Source: Nothophoma quercina
Lineage: Eukaryota; Ascomycota; Dothideomycetes; Pleosporales; Didymellaceae
Assembly (NCBI GenBank): GCA_021642125.1
Contig: JAKIXB010000016.1
Span: 62,001 to 126,000, forward strand
Length of the DNA stretch: 64,000 nt
Direction of reading: 5' to 3'
Positions 31,026 through 42,310 of the stretch are shown in pieces. Both the position numbers and the translations under genes were made by a program. A model generated the notes under the pieces. That model was not told the origin of the DNA and ran no database searches. It saw only the letters and a list, made by a program, of their open reading frames with translations. Within the stretch, counting starts at the first letter, position 1, and the number at the start of each line of letters is the position of its first letter.

Positions 31026-31366
31026 ATAATGAGCCATGGGCCGCGATGATGATCAAGCTGGTTCATAGTCTGAATGTCTCCGGCGCGATGGATGACGTAT
31101 AGCTCGAATTTGTATGTGGACACGATAGCCGTAGTACAAAACTTACAACGTTCAGCCCTCGGAAGGGAAGTTATAAATGAATATTCTATACTTGCAAAGA
31201 TGACTATCAAGATCCACTTGTCTTACATCATGAGGCATGACACCTCTTTTATACTAAAAAACCTCTGAGCTTAGACATCCAACTCCAATCAATCAAGAAG
31301 TCCGCAAACGCGTGTGCATCCTCTCTGCCCAAGCACCATGAACACCGCTAACCTCGGAACACTTTC
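31026..31366. other. Convergent 3' intergenic
   Basis: 341 bp between convergent stop codons. It presumably holds the two 3' UTRs; nothing else was seen. Confidence 0.5.
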
Positions 31367-33247
31367 TCAAAGCGTCCCAGTCTCGTAGGGCCAGGGCTTC
31401 GAAGTCCTCTTCATCTTCAGCACACCACCACCAGCCAAGCCGCTCCCACTCGAAGGTCCCTCACCCCTCTTGTACCGACCCCAAGCATCGGTCGTAGGTC
31501 GACCTGTGACACCGTTGAACAGTGGCTTATAGTAATTCGGCTTCTTCTCCACTTTCTTTGCGAGTCCCAATCTCCTCATTCTTGCCTCTCCTGCTTCCTC
31601 AGCTGCCTTGCGAGCAGTGTCGGCCGCTTTGCGTGCGGCGTCGATGTCGTGCTGGACTGCTGTGCAGATGATGCCTGAGCCCAGCGGGTGCGAGAGAGCG
31701 GGGAGATTGAAGGAGTTGTATGCGTAGTTGTCGTCGTTCTCGCTTAAAGTCACCTTTCCTTTCTCCTTCTGTAGTGTGGTGATGATGTTGCCTTCCTTGT
31801 CCTTACATGGCAACGTCTGGTTCATGAATAAGCCTGTTTGTTGCACGCGCAGACCTAGTGGCAACCCGTCTTTTGGTCGCACGTACACGAAGGGCTCGAT
31901 GTTGAAGTGGCATGCGCGGGTCTTGTATAGTACTCTGGTGACGTCGAAGCGCTCTTCCCAGCTGAGGAGGGTGAGATCGCGGAACGCGTGGCGGAAGGTG
32001 CGCCAGGCGGTGCTGAAAGCGGAGCCCATGGGTGCGATAAGAGACTTGTAGGGTTTGTCGGGCGAGGGTATGGACGGTGCTAATAGGGATCGAAGGTGCG
32101 CTGCTTGAGGGTGGTTGTGGATGCTTTGCTGCGGTAGTGGGAGGAAGGTATTCGCTGCGCTGGCTTGAAGGCCTTCGTCGTCTGAAGAATCGTGCGGTGT
32201 GTCCTCAGCCTGATCGAAGCCTTCGTGGAATGTCTTGTTAAAGTCGAGAACTGCCTGGATGATTGCGCTCTCCGCTGCTTCTGCTGAGACTGCTGTGCCC
32301 ACACCTGGTGGGAAGTACTCGACGAAGGTACAGTACACATTGGGCTTGGCGTGACTCTCGAGGATGCTGACGCGGTACCTTGTGATCTTATTGGCACGCA
32401 TGTTGCAGCGAGTGAGCATAATCTTGTACTCGAACCCGGTGGTGTCGACATAGTAGTGGTAGAGATCTTTGAGAGAAGATTTCTTAGCTTGAACTCCAGG
32501 CACGGGAGAGACAGGTTGGAAGGCAGTTGTGCTGAGAGTGTGAGATGTAGCCGAGGAGGGAGATTGAGGAGAATCGGCATCTGGAGTTGAAGACAGCGCC
32601 TGGGAAGGTGCGGTGGAGGTGGCACAAGTGGTGCTTGCTGTTTCGGCCTTCTTCGCCGCCCCTTCTTGAGCTTTGTGGGCCTTTGCCGCCTCTCGCTCCT
32701 CCCTTCTACGCTTCAGGTCGTCCGCGGCAGATACGAAGGGCTGAACCATATCTCCAATCAAGCAACTTTTGGAAGTTTTGCGCTTGCGAACAACAGAGCG
32801 GGGCCGGGACTTCTTGGACGTACCTGTGCCCGTGGCCCTCTTCGCCTCTTCACATCCTTCGTTGAACTTCTTCACGTCAAGCCGGTATCCCAACTTTTTC
32901 ATTTCCCTCTCCTTCTTCCTTCTCTCCCATAGGTACTCCCATGTATAGCATTTCTCCGCGAGCTTCCTCCTTTTCTGCAGACTGTCCTCGAGCCAGTCAT
33001 AGCTGACGACGAAAGCCTTGATGTGACGAGCTGCTTGGACTGCATCTGTAGCCTCCTTCCAGGCATCCTTGCCAGTGATGACGTGCGTGACGCCTTTGCG
33101 AATATGTGGGGAGTAGCGACCGCCGTTGGCTTCGATCCATTTCTTGAGCTGCGAGATTTCTTGTGGGAGGGTACCGGTCACGGCGATCGTGAGATGCTTG
33201 AGAATGGCCATGAAGTGATGTGTACTAGGAGCTTTCGAGGTCGTCAA
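31367..33247 (-). CDS. BRCT and WGR-like domain protein
   Basis: Single exon, 626 aa. The BRCT domain is near residues 13-100: FMAILKHLTIAVTGTLP, LKKWIEANGGRYSPHIRKGV, THVITGKDAWKEATDAVQAA and the closing FVVSYDWLEDSLQ. A Lys/Arg-rich linker follows (NLS-like KKSRPRSVVRKRK), then a Ser/Thr/Ala-rich stretch. A WGR-like fold is suggested by YYVDTTGFEYKIMLTRCN, ITRYRVSILE and AIIQAVLDFNKTFHEGFD. The C-terminal 200 residues include VRPKDGLPLGLRVQQTG and a conserved KPNYYKPLFNGVTGRPTTD. BRCT plus WGR is the arrangement of PARPs, but no ADP-ribosyltransferase signature is visible. It is probably a nuclear DNA-damage or chromatin factor. Translation could instead start at the internal MAILKH (residue 13). 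Confidence 0.8.
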   Translation of the reverse strand: MTTSKAPSTHHFMAILKHLTIAVTGTLPQEISQLKKWIEANGGRYSPHIRKGVTHVITGKDAWKEATDAVQAARHIKAFVVSYDWLEDSLQKRRKLAEKCYTWEYLWERRKKEREMKKLGYRLDVKKFNEGCEEAKRATGTGTSKKSRPRSVVRKRKTSKSCLIGDMVQPFVSAADDLKRRREEREAAKAHKAQEGAAKKAETASTTCATSTAPSQALSSTPDADSPQSPSSATSHTLSTTAFQPVSPVPGVQAKKSSLKDLYHYYVDTTGFEYKIMLTRCNMRANKITRYRVSILESHAKPNVYCTFVEYFPPGVGTAVSAEAAESAIIQAVLDFNKTFHEGFDQAEDTPHDSSDDEGLQASAANTFLPLPQQSIHNHPQAAHLRSLLAPSIPSPDKPYKSLIAPMGSAFSTAWRTFRHAFRDLTLLSWEERFDVTRVLYKTRACHFNIEPFVYVRPKDGLPLGLRVQQTGLFMNQTLPCKDKEGNIITTLQKEKGKVTLSENDDNYAYNSFNLPALSHPLGSGIICTAVQHDIDAARKAADTARKAAEEAGEARMRRLGLAKKVEKKPNYYKPLFNGVTGRPTTDAWGRYKRGEGPSSGSGLAGGGVLKMKRTSKPWPYETGTL

Positions 33248-33701
33248 TCGCGAGTGTGGTTCGAATCGTTCGAATGATCTGAAAGGCTGAGGTAACGGTT
33301 ATAGTCTCGAGAGAGTCGTTGTGGAAGTAGAAGGGTCTAAATATCTGTCAAGTTTGCGGGGATCGGGCTTATAAGACAGAGCACGATCTGCAGGTGTTAG
33401 GACACTTTACTCTTTGGTGGCTGGTCCACCAAAAGGTGAGATCGCTGTCGTTCGCCAGTGCAAATGCGATGACAGGTGAGAGAGCGGACGGCGGCCATCT
33501 CTCCAACCCACCACTCTCGATGTGTCAGTTGCTCCTCGACACGGAGATTATAACCGTTTAGAATTGTGATCGATCTGGATGAAAATCGTCGATTGCGATC
33601 AATCTGGCACGATGACTGTGAAAGCTGAAGAATGGAAGGTGTGTTTGTTGCCTCAGTACGGCACTGCGCGCAGGCTTGAATTCGAACATCTATCCTACCA
33701 T
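33248..33701. other. BRCT-gene promoter, trpC 3' region
   Basis: 454 bp between two leftward genes. The string ggttcgaatc near 33250 resembles a B box but has no tRNA around it. No other element was recognised. Confidence 0.5.
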
Positions 33702-36017
33702 CTAGCTCTTTGCCGCCTTGATGAAAGCTCGAATCTTGTCCAAGCTCTGTTGTCCATCCTCTCCTTCTACACCGCTGCTTACGTCGACCGCCTTAACGCG
33801 ATCACGATACTCGTCTAGACCGCCTAGCATCGATTGCACGTTTTCAGCGTTCAACCCGCCGGCGAAGATGATCTTCACGCCAGCATCCTTTGCAAGAACA
33901 GACTTGACTTCTGATAAATCCAGCTGCTTGCCGGAGCCACCTGAGCCTGCGTCAAGGAGGGGTAACGCGTGGTGACCGCGACTTCCGATGCCGTGATCGT
34001 GGGGGTTGAAGGCCTTGATGACTGGTACCGGGATAAGCTTCGCCCACTCGATAGGTTCTTGGCCGTGAAGCTGTACGATGTCGAGATTGAGCAATCGCTG
34101 CTGCTCGAGGACGTATTCCAGTGACTGATTGCGGAAAACACCGACAAGAAGAGCGCGGTCGTTGACAGAAACGAGACGTTGTGCCGCGTGATCGAAGTAA
34201 TCAGTAGCAGACTTCGCGTCTGCGCCCAACCCAGACTTCGTGACTTGCGGCTTCTTTGTCTTGTGCACTGTTTCTGAAATCGCTAGAGCTGTCTCTGCGG
34301 AGACGGTACGCTTGGTCCCGATTGCTAGTATCATGCCGATCAAGTCAGCACCAGCTTCGATCGCTGCTTTTGCAGCCTCAGCGCTGCGTGTTCCGCAGAT
34401 CTTGACCATTGGTGTTGTGGACGTTCGTGCAGGCTTGACCGTTGTGCCGCCAAGAAGCTCCACAATGAAGTCGGCAGTGTTGGATGCTCGCATGAGCGCT
34501 TCACCGACTAGGACTGCGCCTACACCGTTCTCTACATATGGCTCGACATCCTTAGGACCAGCGATACCACTGAGAGCGCACACGATAATGTCTTTCGTGA
34601 CCATGCTCATAAGGCGGCTAGTTGTGTCCATGTCGACCTCGAAATTGACAAGGTTGCGGTTGTTGACACCGATGACCTTCGACCCAAGCTTGACAGCAAT
34701 CTCCATCTCCTCGACGTTGTTGACCTCAACCAAAGGCTCCATACCCAGTGATTGCGAATACTTGTAGAGCCTCTCGAGCAGCTCCTGGTCCAACATCTTC
34801 ACAATCAGGAGAACGGTATCAGCACCTGCCAATCTTGCTTCTAGGATCTGGTACTCGTCGAAGATAAACTCTTTACGGAGCACCGCAGGCCTGTTTGGCA
34901 TCCCTTCAAGACTTTGGCGGACAGCCTTAAGATCGTCTATGCTACCCTTGAACCACTCAGGCTCTGTCAACACAGAGATTGTGCTAGCACCTGCTTTCGC
35001 GTATGTCCTTGCTTGAGCGGGTGCGCACGTGGACAAAGAGATTATACCCTTCGATGGCGATGCGCGCTTGATCTCGGCCATCAGCGACAATCGGTAAGGC
35101 GACTGTCGCAGGCGCTCGGGGAAGTTGATTTGCGGTGGCGCAAGGTTCAAATCGTACGATGCTTGAAGATCGACTGGTCTTTGTGATGGAACCTTCTTCT
35201 GCTCTGCGACAGCCGCCTTACGGTGCGCGTAAATCTTCTCTAAAATTGAAGTCTGCTTGTCCTTTTTTGCGCCATTGGTGGCACCGTTCGTCTCGACACC
35301 GATTGCCTTTGCGTGCGCCTCCTTCTGCAGCCTCTCGTTCTCGGCCCAGGTTCCACCCTGCATCTGGAGGAAATTCCTGAACATGATACGTCCATCTTCC
35401 GTCAGGATACTCTCGGGGTGGAACTGCACACCCTCAATGACAAACTCCTTGTGGCGCACACCCATGATGACCTCCTTGACGTCAGAGTCGGGATTCGCAG
35501 GAATGGTCGAGGTCACTTCTAGGCATTCTGGAAGCGTGTTGTGTGTACCGGCGAGAGAATGATATCTCGTGACCGGTACCTTCTGAGTGACTCCAGCATA
35601 GACGCCCTTGCCATTGTGCGTGAGAGGTGAAGTCTTGCCGTGCAAGATCTGACCAGTCACGTCCACTGTGCCGCCAAATGTGAAGTAGATACACTGTTCA
35701 CCCATGCACACACCGAAAATAGGAATCTTTCCGGCGAAATGCTTGATTGCGGCGTTGCTGATCCCGGCATCTTTGGTAGGGTGCCCTGGCCCAGGGCTAA
35801 CCACTAATTGCGTGGGGTTCTTTGCAATAAGCTCATCGAGTGAGATTTCGTCGTTGCGGTATACGGTAACGGTTGCGCCTTCGAAGACGAGGTACTGATA
35901 TACGTTCCAGGTGAAGGAGTCGTAGTTGTCAATCAGGATGACATTGGAGGCGGTCGGTATGGGCGGGGAAGGATTTGGATGGCGGGGCGAGTGATCGATC
36001 AGCTCGAGGGAAGGCAT
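33702..36017 (-). CDS. trpC: Trifunctional GATase-IGPS-PRAI tryptophan enzyme
   Basis: Single exon, 771 aa. Residues ~25-230 form the anthranilate synthase glutamine amidotransferase: VILIDNYDSFTWNVYQYL, VVSPGPGHP, FGVCMGEQC with nucleophile Cys104, and VQFHPESIL. A linker leads to indole-3-glycerol-phosphate synthase (~280-535): LMAEIKRASPSKGII, VLTEPEWFKGS, VLRKEFIFDEYQILEARLAGAD, GVNNRNL and GVGAVLVGEALMR. Residues ~540-771 are phosphoribosylanthranilate isomerase: VKICGTRSAEAA, VGVF, VQLHGQEP, IFAGGLNAENV and KAVDVSSGVE. The enzyme gives three activities of tryptophan synthesis in one cytosolic polypeptide, the normal Pezizomycotina arrangement. A cross-pathway-control site lies upstream, and a 20-bp tandem repeat abuts the start codon. 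Confidence 0.97.
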   Translation of the reverse strand: MPSLELIDHSPRHPNPSPPIPTASNVILIDNYDSFTWNVYQYLVFEGATVTVYRNDEISLDELIAKNPTQLVVSPGPGHPTKDAGISNAAIKHFAGKIPIFGVCMGEQCIYFTFGGTVDVTGQILHGKTSPLTHNGKGVYAGVTQKVPVTRYHSLAGTHNTLPECLEVTSTIPANPDSDVKEVIMGVRHKEFVIEGVQFHPESILTEDGRIMFRNFLQMQGGTWAENERLQKEAHAKAIGVETNGATNGAKKDKQTSILEKIYAHRKAAVAEQKKVPSQRPVDLQASYDLNLAPPQINFPERLRQSPYRLSLMAEIKRASPSKGIISLSTCAPAQARTYAKAGASTISVLTEPEWFKGSIDDLKAVRQSLEGMPNRPAVLRKEFIFDEYQILEARLAGADTVLLIVKMLDQELLERLYKYSQSLGMEPLVEVNNVEEMEIAVKLGSKVIGVNNRNLVNFEVDMDTTSRLMSMVTKDIIVCALSGIAGPKDVEPYVENGVGAVLVGEALMRASNTADFIVELLGGTTVKPARTSTTPMVKICGTRSAEAAKAAIEAGADLIGMILAIGTKRTVSAETALAISETVHKTKKPQVTKSGLGADAKSATDYFDHAAQRLVSVNDRALLVGVFRNQSLEYVLEQQRLLNLDIVQLHGQEPIEWAKLIPVPVIKAFNPHDHGIGSRGHHALPLLDAGSGGSGKQLDLSEVKSVLAKDAGVKIIFAGGLNAENVQSMLGGLDEYRDRVKAVDVSSGVEGEDGQQSLDKIRAFIKAAKS

Positions 36018-36021
36018 GTTG

Positions 36022-36090
36022 GTCGTGCTGTCTATGAGAGTGTCGTGCTGTCTATGAGAGTGTCGTGCTGTCTATGAGAGTGTCGTGCTG
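36022..36090. repeat. 20-bp tandem repeat, about 3.5 copies
   Basis: The unit tgtcgtgctgtctatgagag is repeated identically three times plus a partial copy, starting 5 bp upstream of the trpC ATG (36017). It therefore lies in the 5' UTR or core promoter. The copies show no divergence, implying recent expansion. Confidence 0.9.
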
Positions 36091-36319
36091 TGCTACCCGT
36101 GTCGTTGTCGTCTGAGGTGCAGGGTAAGAAATCACACCCAATTGCTTTGTCTCCACTGCGTATCGCGGGGTGACTTCAGGGCAGCAACTGGGCGATTGGT
36201 GAGTCTTGGACAATGATCAAAAGTCCAACGCAAGACCTAGAGCTCCTGTATACGTATGCGACTCGAAGTATATTAGAAGGAAGGTGGTTCGAGGGGAGCA
36301 AGGCGGTGTATGAGTGAAG

Positions 36320-36326
36320 TGACTCA
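36320..36326. promoter_or_regulatory. Cpc1/Gcn4-type site TGACTCA
   Basis: A perfect TGACTCA lies about 300 bp upstream of the trpC start in the region shared with divergent nup192. Cpc1/CpcA bZIP factors bind this sequence at amino-acid biosynthesis genes during starvation, and fungal tryptophan genes are known targets. The match is seen directly; function is inferred. Confidence 0.7.
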
Positions 36327-36560
36327 GTTAATTTATTGAGCCCTTGTTGCGGAGGGCGGCGGAAGTGCATCGGTGCCTCAGGCTCTCATTCGCCGATCAG
36401 CACGCGCCACACGCTGTGGCTGCTCCGCCAAACCATCAAAGCGCGAGCTCTGCGCGACATTCACTCGTCCAAACATTTCGGCCCCACCGCGCCCACGCAT
36501 TCCACCAGCCTTAATGGCCTTTGGCTAGCTGTCATTCACCCAGCGCACCGCAGCGCAACT

Positions 36561-39500
36561 ATGGCACCCATCCAATCTACTGAATTCGACCTGTCCAAGT
36601 GCTTCAAGGGCGAGCAGCAGCTTGTGTATGTTTACAAGCATTGCAATGACGAGGAAATCAACGACTAAGTTAAGCAGGACCTGGGATATTGCATACCGCG
36701 CACTTTGCGAACCAGAAACCGCATCCAGAAGCGAAGCATTACGCGACTTCCTCACTGCCCATGAAAACGTCGAAATCCTCAGCCGGCCCTGGAAACCCTT
36801 CGCAGACCCATCGCCGCAAGAAAAGAGCAAGTTCGAATCGAAGACTGCGCCGATCAGTGTCACACCCACACAAAATGGCCACTACAACTTAGACGAAGTC
36901 AAGGAGGATACTCTATGGCTGTCGAAACAAGCGCAAATATCAGAGTACGCAGCGCTGCAATTGGTTGCGCAGGAATGGCAGAGCAGACCGACCGTACAGC
37001 TGCTAAGCGGTCTTACTGAAGAGGAGGCACTAAGCGTGCAAGATGCTGCTGGTCTAGCCAACTTTGGCGCATCTACATTCGTCCCCAACTCGTCTATCCT
37101 TACAACACCACTTGCCGCAAGATCGAAACAATTTGACACCCAGGACCAACGAAGATTACGTATCGTCGAAATCTACCACTCGACAAGTGCCTCGATCATC
37201 CGAATCAGCCAGCTCCTCATTTCGTGGGGTGCCGCACCACAGCTGCGCAGTCAGACGATCTACGGCAATGATTACCACACGGTCGGCGCCGGATGGATCG
37301 AAGAGCTTGGCCAGAGAATCACCACAGCGCAAAGTGGCGGTCCCGCGACGGCATTGGACCAGTGTCTACAGGCTGTAAAGAAGAGGCTCGAGGCCCTCGA
37401 TGGCGGCTACTCGTGGGACGTGGCCGAGTCAATCATCGAGGCTGCTTCAGAGAAATGGGTAGTGGCACAGACCGTAGAGCTGCTGCATTTGCTACACTTG
37501 TCGCATGTACATGCTGATGTGGTGACAAAGGGCTTCGTGCCCGCTGCTACCATCGAGGATTGGCTTACAACCTTCATGACCCGTGCTTTCTTCAGAGAGT
37601 TCCCAGTTCTTACTCTCCAACAAGAACCACTGGTACCGGTCATTCAGCTGCTGACATCCCTGGTATCCCTTGCGATCTTGAAGATCGACCTGATAGCGAA
37701 CGACTTGGACTCAGACGACTTCAAGAATTGGGAGAACTCCGCTTACATCCTCAACACTGGTGTCGTCGAGACCATCACGAACACATTCGGCGAAGCTCGA
37801 GCTTTGGGCCCAAGCCCTGCAACACCACCTATGTTCGCTTGGGCGATCCTCACTTGGAAGCTTACGAACCGCGCCACCTTCGAAGAACAGCAACGCGGTA
37901 ATCTGCTAGACTCACCCGACGCGACAGGGGGACCCCAGTCTGAGCCGTCCGCGATTGAGGAGTCGGCAATGGTCATCGGTCGCCTCGAAGGCACTGAGCT
38001 CTTCGATGGAAAGTTGCCATTTCAGGAGCTTGCTGAGGCTAGTTCAGCTGCTGGCATCATGATGATTGTGGATCAGCTCGTCGAGACAGGGTTGTCAGCG
38101 TTTGGTACCTCAGTCGATCAAATATCCCGGGATAGGCTTCGACTGTCCTTCTTGCAGCTACTTCGCGCGGCGCTTGGCGGTGACGTTGTCGTCTATAGTC
38201 CGGAACTCATCGTCGCAGCATACTCTATCCTTGGCGGAGACAGGACGTTCCGTGCGTGGGCTGGAAAGGGCACGGTCCACGCCGATCCCGTGGTCTCTTT
38301 CTTCTTGGAAGACGAAGACGTTCTGAGACCGCTGCTCCTCAACGAAGCGCGCCTTCGCTACCCCTACGAGTCAACGCCTTTCTTAAAGTTCTTCAGTGTC
38401 CTCACGCGTGGCGACAAGACTGTACAGAATGGGCTTCCAACGTTTGTCGAGAAGCTCACAGAGACAAATCAGCTGATGCAGCGGCTGCCAGGAGGTTTCG
38501 CAGGGTACGCTCTCACGCGCGAAGAAGAGAATGCAAACTGGGTACAGCTCACCGACGACCTTCCTTTGTTCTCATCCGGTTCTGTGTCGAGCTTTCAAGG
38601 TCAGCGTCGCCTTCGGACCTTATCAAGCGCGCAACAAAGCGAAGGTCTGATGATTATCCCTGCAGGGACCGAAGGTATCATTGTGGATGACAGCGAGCAA
38701 CCGTACGTGGCGGTCTGGCATTACCAGCACTCGACTCTCACCTACCTTGTTCAGCTGCTTTCATCGTATCCCAGTGGAAGTGGTAGAGTTGAATTCACTA
38801 CGCAGGAACCTGCTTCAAAAGAGAACGCTGTCGAGATCGTTGGCCTCTTCGCAGACTTGCTGCATTCCTCACTACAGTCTTCTAAGGGTATCTGCTCGGT
38901 TGAACTGCTGGAAGCGCTGGGCATCAGCACTGACGGAAATCAAGACACCGTCAGCATCGTGCTTGCTGTTTTCGAAGAGGAATTACTGCGACTCTGCCAA
39001 GAGCCAGGCAATGAGGCCTCGCTCGAGCTTCTCGTCAACTGCACGCACTTCGTGGAGGCTCTTGTGCTTATTGCACCAAACAGAGTTTGGCCTTTCCTGG
39101 CACGTAGCCGACTGCTCGAGGGGGATGGCAACGGTGGCAGCCTCGCCGCTATTCTGATCGGTACTGAGATGGTCCTCGGCCGATATGACTTCCTCATTGG
39201 CTGCATACGACTCTACGATAGGTTGGTAACGGATGCTGTCGATCGCTCCGTCGCGCGCCGAAATCCGAGCAAAGCACTTAGTCGTTTTAACGCATCTAAC
39301 GTTGCGGAAAGCGGCACTTCAGACAAAATTATGAGCACCACACTCTTCACGTACGGCCGTACGCTTGCTAGCATCTACGAGAGCTCGCTGAGCTGGAAGT
39401 ACACTCGGCCAGATCATCGTCCAGAGATCAACATCGCAATCTGCGATGTCTTTGTTAAGATCTTAAAACTAGCCCATGGTGTAGACGATTCGCCTCAGCT

Positions 39501-42186
39501 TTCCGCCAAACTCACAAGGCTCATCGCGCCTATTGCTGAATATATCACACAGCTGTACCTGAACAGGTCCGAGAGCAATCTGCCGACTAACCCCATACTT
39601 GCGTCGCTAGTCATTGGTGCAGGTTCTGATGGCTCAACTCTACTCACCAGCTCCGCAGCCCTTTGGAGGCAACAGACCGAGTCGACGTTAGTCTTAGCGA
39701 GCACGTTGGTCCGAGTGGCCTTGTTGCTCAACAAGCCATGGACACATCTGGAACAGCAACTGTTTAAAGCCACACCACTATTAGCACGCTTGTATGCCAC
39801 CAGCGACAAATGGAAGTCGCCTGTAGTGCGGCTATTAGAGACGTTAGTCAGAGGACCTGTTCGAGTCACGGAATCACAGGATACGAACAGCTCAGCTGAT
39901 CAGCAAGAGCCGCCCTCTCTTCTCGGTCACCTAGGACCCCGCACAGCGAAGAACTTCCTGAGTATATTAGCCCAACTTGATGAGCCACTCAGGATTGTCG
40001 ACATCCAGACAGACGTATGGAGCCTCCTGTCTGCAGTGGTTACATGTAAACAGCAGTGGTTCTCACTGTACCTGCTTACTGGAAACACACCCAAAGAGAC
40101 ATTGCGAACGAAGCCCGATTCCGCAGCTGCTTCAGGGCACAAGGCACTACTTACCTGGGCGATAGAAGCTGTTGCCGGTATGGAGTTGCCAACATCGAGT
40201 ACCACAAACCTCTCATGGCCACTCTACACGGCGATGCTCGAGTTCATTACATCTGCTCAGAACAACTGGTCGTGGGCAATGGGTGATCTGCGCAAACACA
40301 AGAGCCTCATCCAAAAGTTGCTCGAATTCTTGTCGTGGATGACGCGGCAACTCAAGAATCCAAGGTCGAACACTGAAGTCTTGCAACGCTCTCACCAAAA
40401 CAGGTTCGCGTCTCTAGCGTGCGAGATTCTTGCCATGTATCTCCATAGTTCGCGGCAGGTCGGTGATGTCACACCACTTAAAGACGTCGTTCCTGCCTTG
40501 GCATACCTTGAGGATAACGCGCTCGAGCTCCCAACCTATAACGTCTCCCTACACAGCAACCTGAAGCAGAATCTCGAGCGCCAATTCCCTGGCGTCACAC
40601 TAGCCAATCTGAAGCGGACAGCGTTGTACCCTGAATCGTTCGGCCGAAGCTTCTTCTACGATGTCGAGCTTGCCGAACAGCTGCTTGACTTTGACAGCAG
40701 GTGGGCAGGGCCCAGAGAAGGCACTGGCTTCGTCAACGAGGTCGAGAAAGCCAACTACAACCTGGGGCTGGTTGAGTCTCAAGTGCAGCTGCTACAAAGC
40801 TGGAAACTGCTTGCCCTTGAACTGAGCCAAGTTGTAGGCAAAGATGAACGCTTGGTGCAGGTCATCGTTGGGGTCGTGAGGAAGTTGATGAAGGCCAACG
40901 CCGAGTCTAACCTGCCTGAGGCGTTGTTCGGTCAGCTCAATGTCTTGCGTGCTGATCTGGCCTTTGCTCTGCTCAAAAAGCTGGTAGAGGCCAAGGTCCA
41001 CACCGCAGAGGCACGGCAATTGCTTGGTCCCGTCTGGAATGCCATAAGATCATCAATACCCGACTTCGACGAAGCGTTCTCCGGCGACGGAGTTTACTAC
41101 TACCGCTCGCAGCTTCGCATCCTCTACCTTGCGCTACAGCCACATCTCATCGAAGAAAACAGCCAGAACGGGGAAGCCGACTTCCGCTCCAGCTTCCGTG
41201 GCACCTTGCCTGCCAGCCACAAGACCTTGGAAACATCCAGCTCGACTCTCCTCCTCGAGATTTTGTCTGATGTGGTAGCCAAAGGTTTCCGCAGCCTAGC
41301 AACACAGCTGCACGCCGACCCTTCATCTATCACACCTTCTGACTTCGCCTTGCTGACCGCCATCCTGCAACGTGTGATTGCTATCCCTGAGATGGCGAAG
41401 TGGCAGACTCAAGCTGCGCTTCTTTTCGCCGACAGCAACACAATCCGCTATGCAACCAGCCTGTTCTCATGGTCCGGTCGCCTCACCATAACACATAATG
41501 GGGTCGCTGATCCCGTCTATGGCGAGCTTGCACTGCTGTTTCTCCTCTCGCTGTCCGCAATCCAGGCCCTCGCCGAGACGATGGCAGTGGAGGGCGTGCT
41601 CTCACAAATCAACACTGCAAATTTGATGAACTACTATCGCCGCAGCAATGGCATGGGCCCCTTCGACAACCCAGCACGTTTACACTCCATCTGGACAAAG
41701 GGCATCCTACCTCTATGCCTGAACCTCCTCCTGTCCGTTGGCCCGCCCATCGCCGCGGAAATCTCTTCCTTCCTCAACCAATTCCCCGAGCAACTCAGCC
41801 GCGCATCAAGCGCCATCAACTCCAGCCCTTCCTCCCGAAATGCAGCAACAAAGATCACCCTCTCAATAGTAAGCGAGACACACTCCCTGGCTTTAATCTC
41901 CGCCATCATCGAGACAATCCGCAAACAAGGTCCCAAACTGGGCATCCAGGCCAACGAGGTCGCGCTCCTGGATTGGGACAATGACAATGTGAAAGAGGAC
42001 ATTGAGAGCTGGCTGAGCAGAAAGAGCGCGCTAAGGGAACGCGTTGTTGCTGTTGATGAGCGTGAGGTGGAGATGCTTGGGAGAAAGAAGGGGGAGGTCA
42101 ATGAACTAGAGGAAAGGATCATTGCAGAGATGGAGGATGCGGGGAAGTGTTTGGGATTAGGGAGTGGGAAGGGTGATGCTAAGTAG
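36561..42186 (+). CDS. nup192: Nucleoporin Nup192/Nup205
   Basis: Two exons, 36561-36625 and 36678-42186 (1857 aa). The short exon 1 encodes MAPIQSTEFDLSKCFKGEQQL. After the 52-nt intron (GTATGT donor) the protein continues V-TWDIAYRALCEP. It is a very long all-helical solenoid with Nup192-type patterns: EEALSVQDAAGLANFGA, RIVEIYHSTSASIIRISQLL, and LRLSFLQLLRAALGGDVVVYSPE leading into YSILGGDRTFRAWAG. The C-terminus is charged and helical (ERIIAEMEDAGKCLGLGSG). Nup192 is a large scaffold of the nuclear pore inner ring that binds Nic96 and Nup53. Length matches filamentous-fungal homologues (about 1700-1900 aa). Confidence 0.93.
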
Positions 42187-42310
42187 AGACGGCGTCTCAG
42201 ACGTTGAATTGGGATTGTTTGAACAGCGTTGGAGTACGGACATATCATGATGTAGATTCATTCTATTGCATTACCATTTCTTACGTTCCAAAGACCTGCT
42301 TTGGGGGTAT

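Larger units (their letters stand above)
36018..36560. promoter_or_regulatory. Divergent promoter region trpC/nup192
   Basis: 543 bp between divergent start codons. It contains the tandem repeat beside trpC and the TGACTCA site, listed separately. The right third, toward nup192, is CA-rich with no further motif recognised. Confidence 0.6.

Noticed and set aside
33240..33290. B-box-like ggttcgaatc, possible tRNA
   Set aside because: No acceptor or anticodon stem can be built around it; it lies in the BRCT gene's upstream region.
34240..34767. 175-codon frame antisense to trpC
   Set aside because: Shadow of the trifunctional enzyme; Ser/Thr/Ile-rich composition without motifs.
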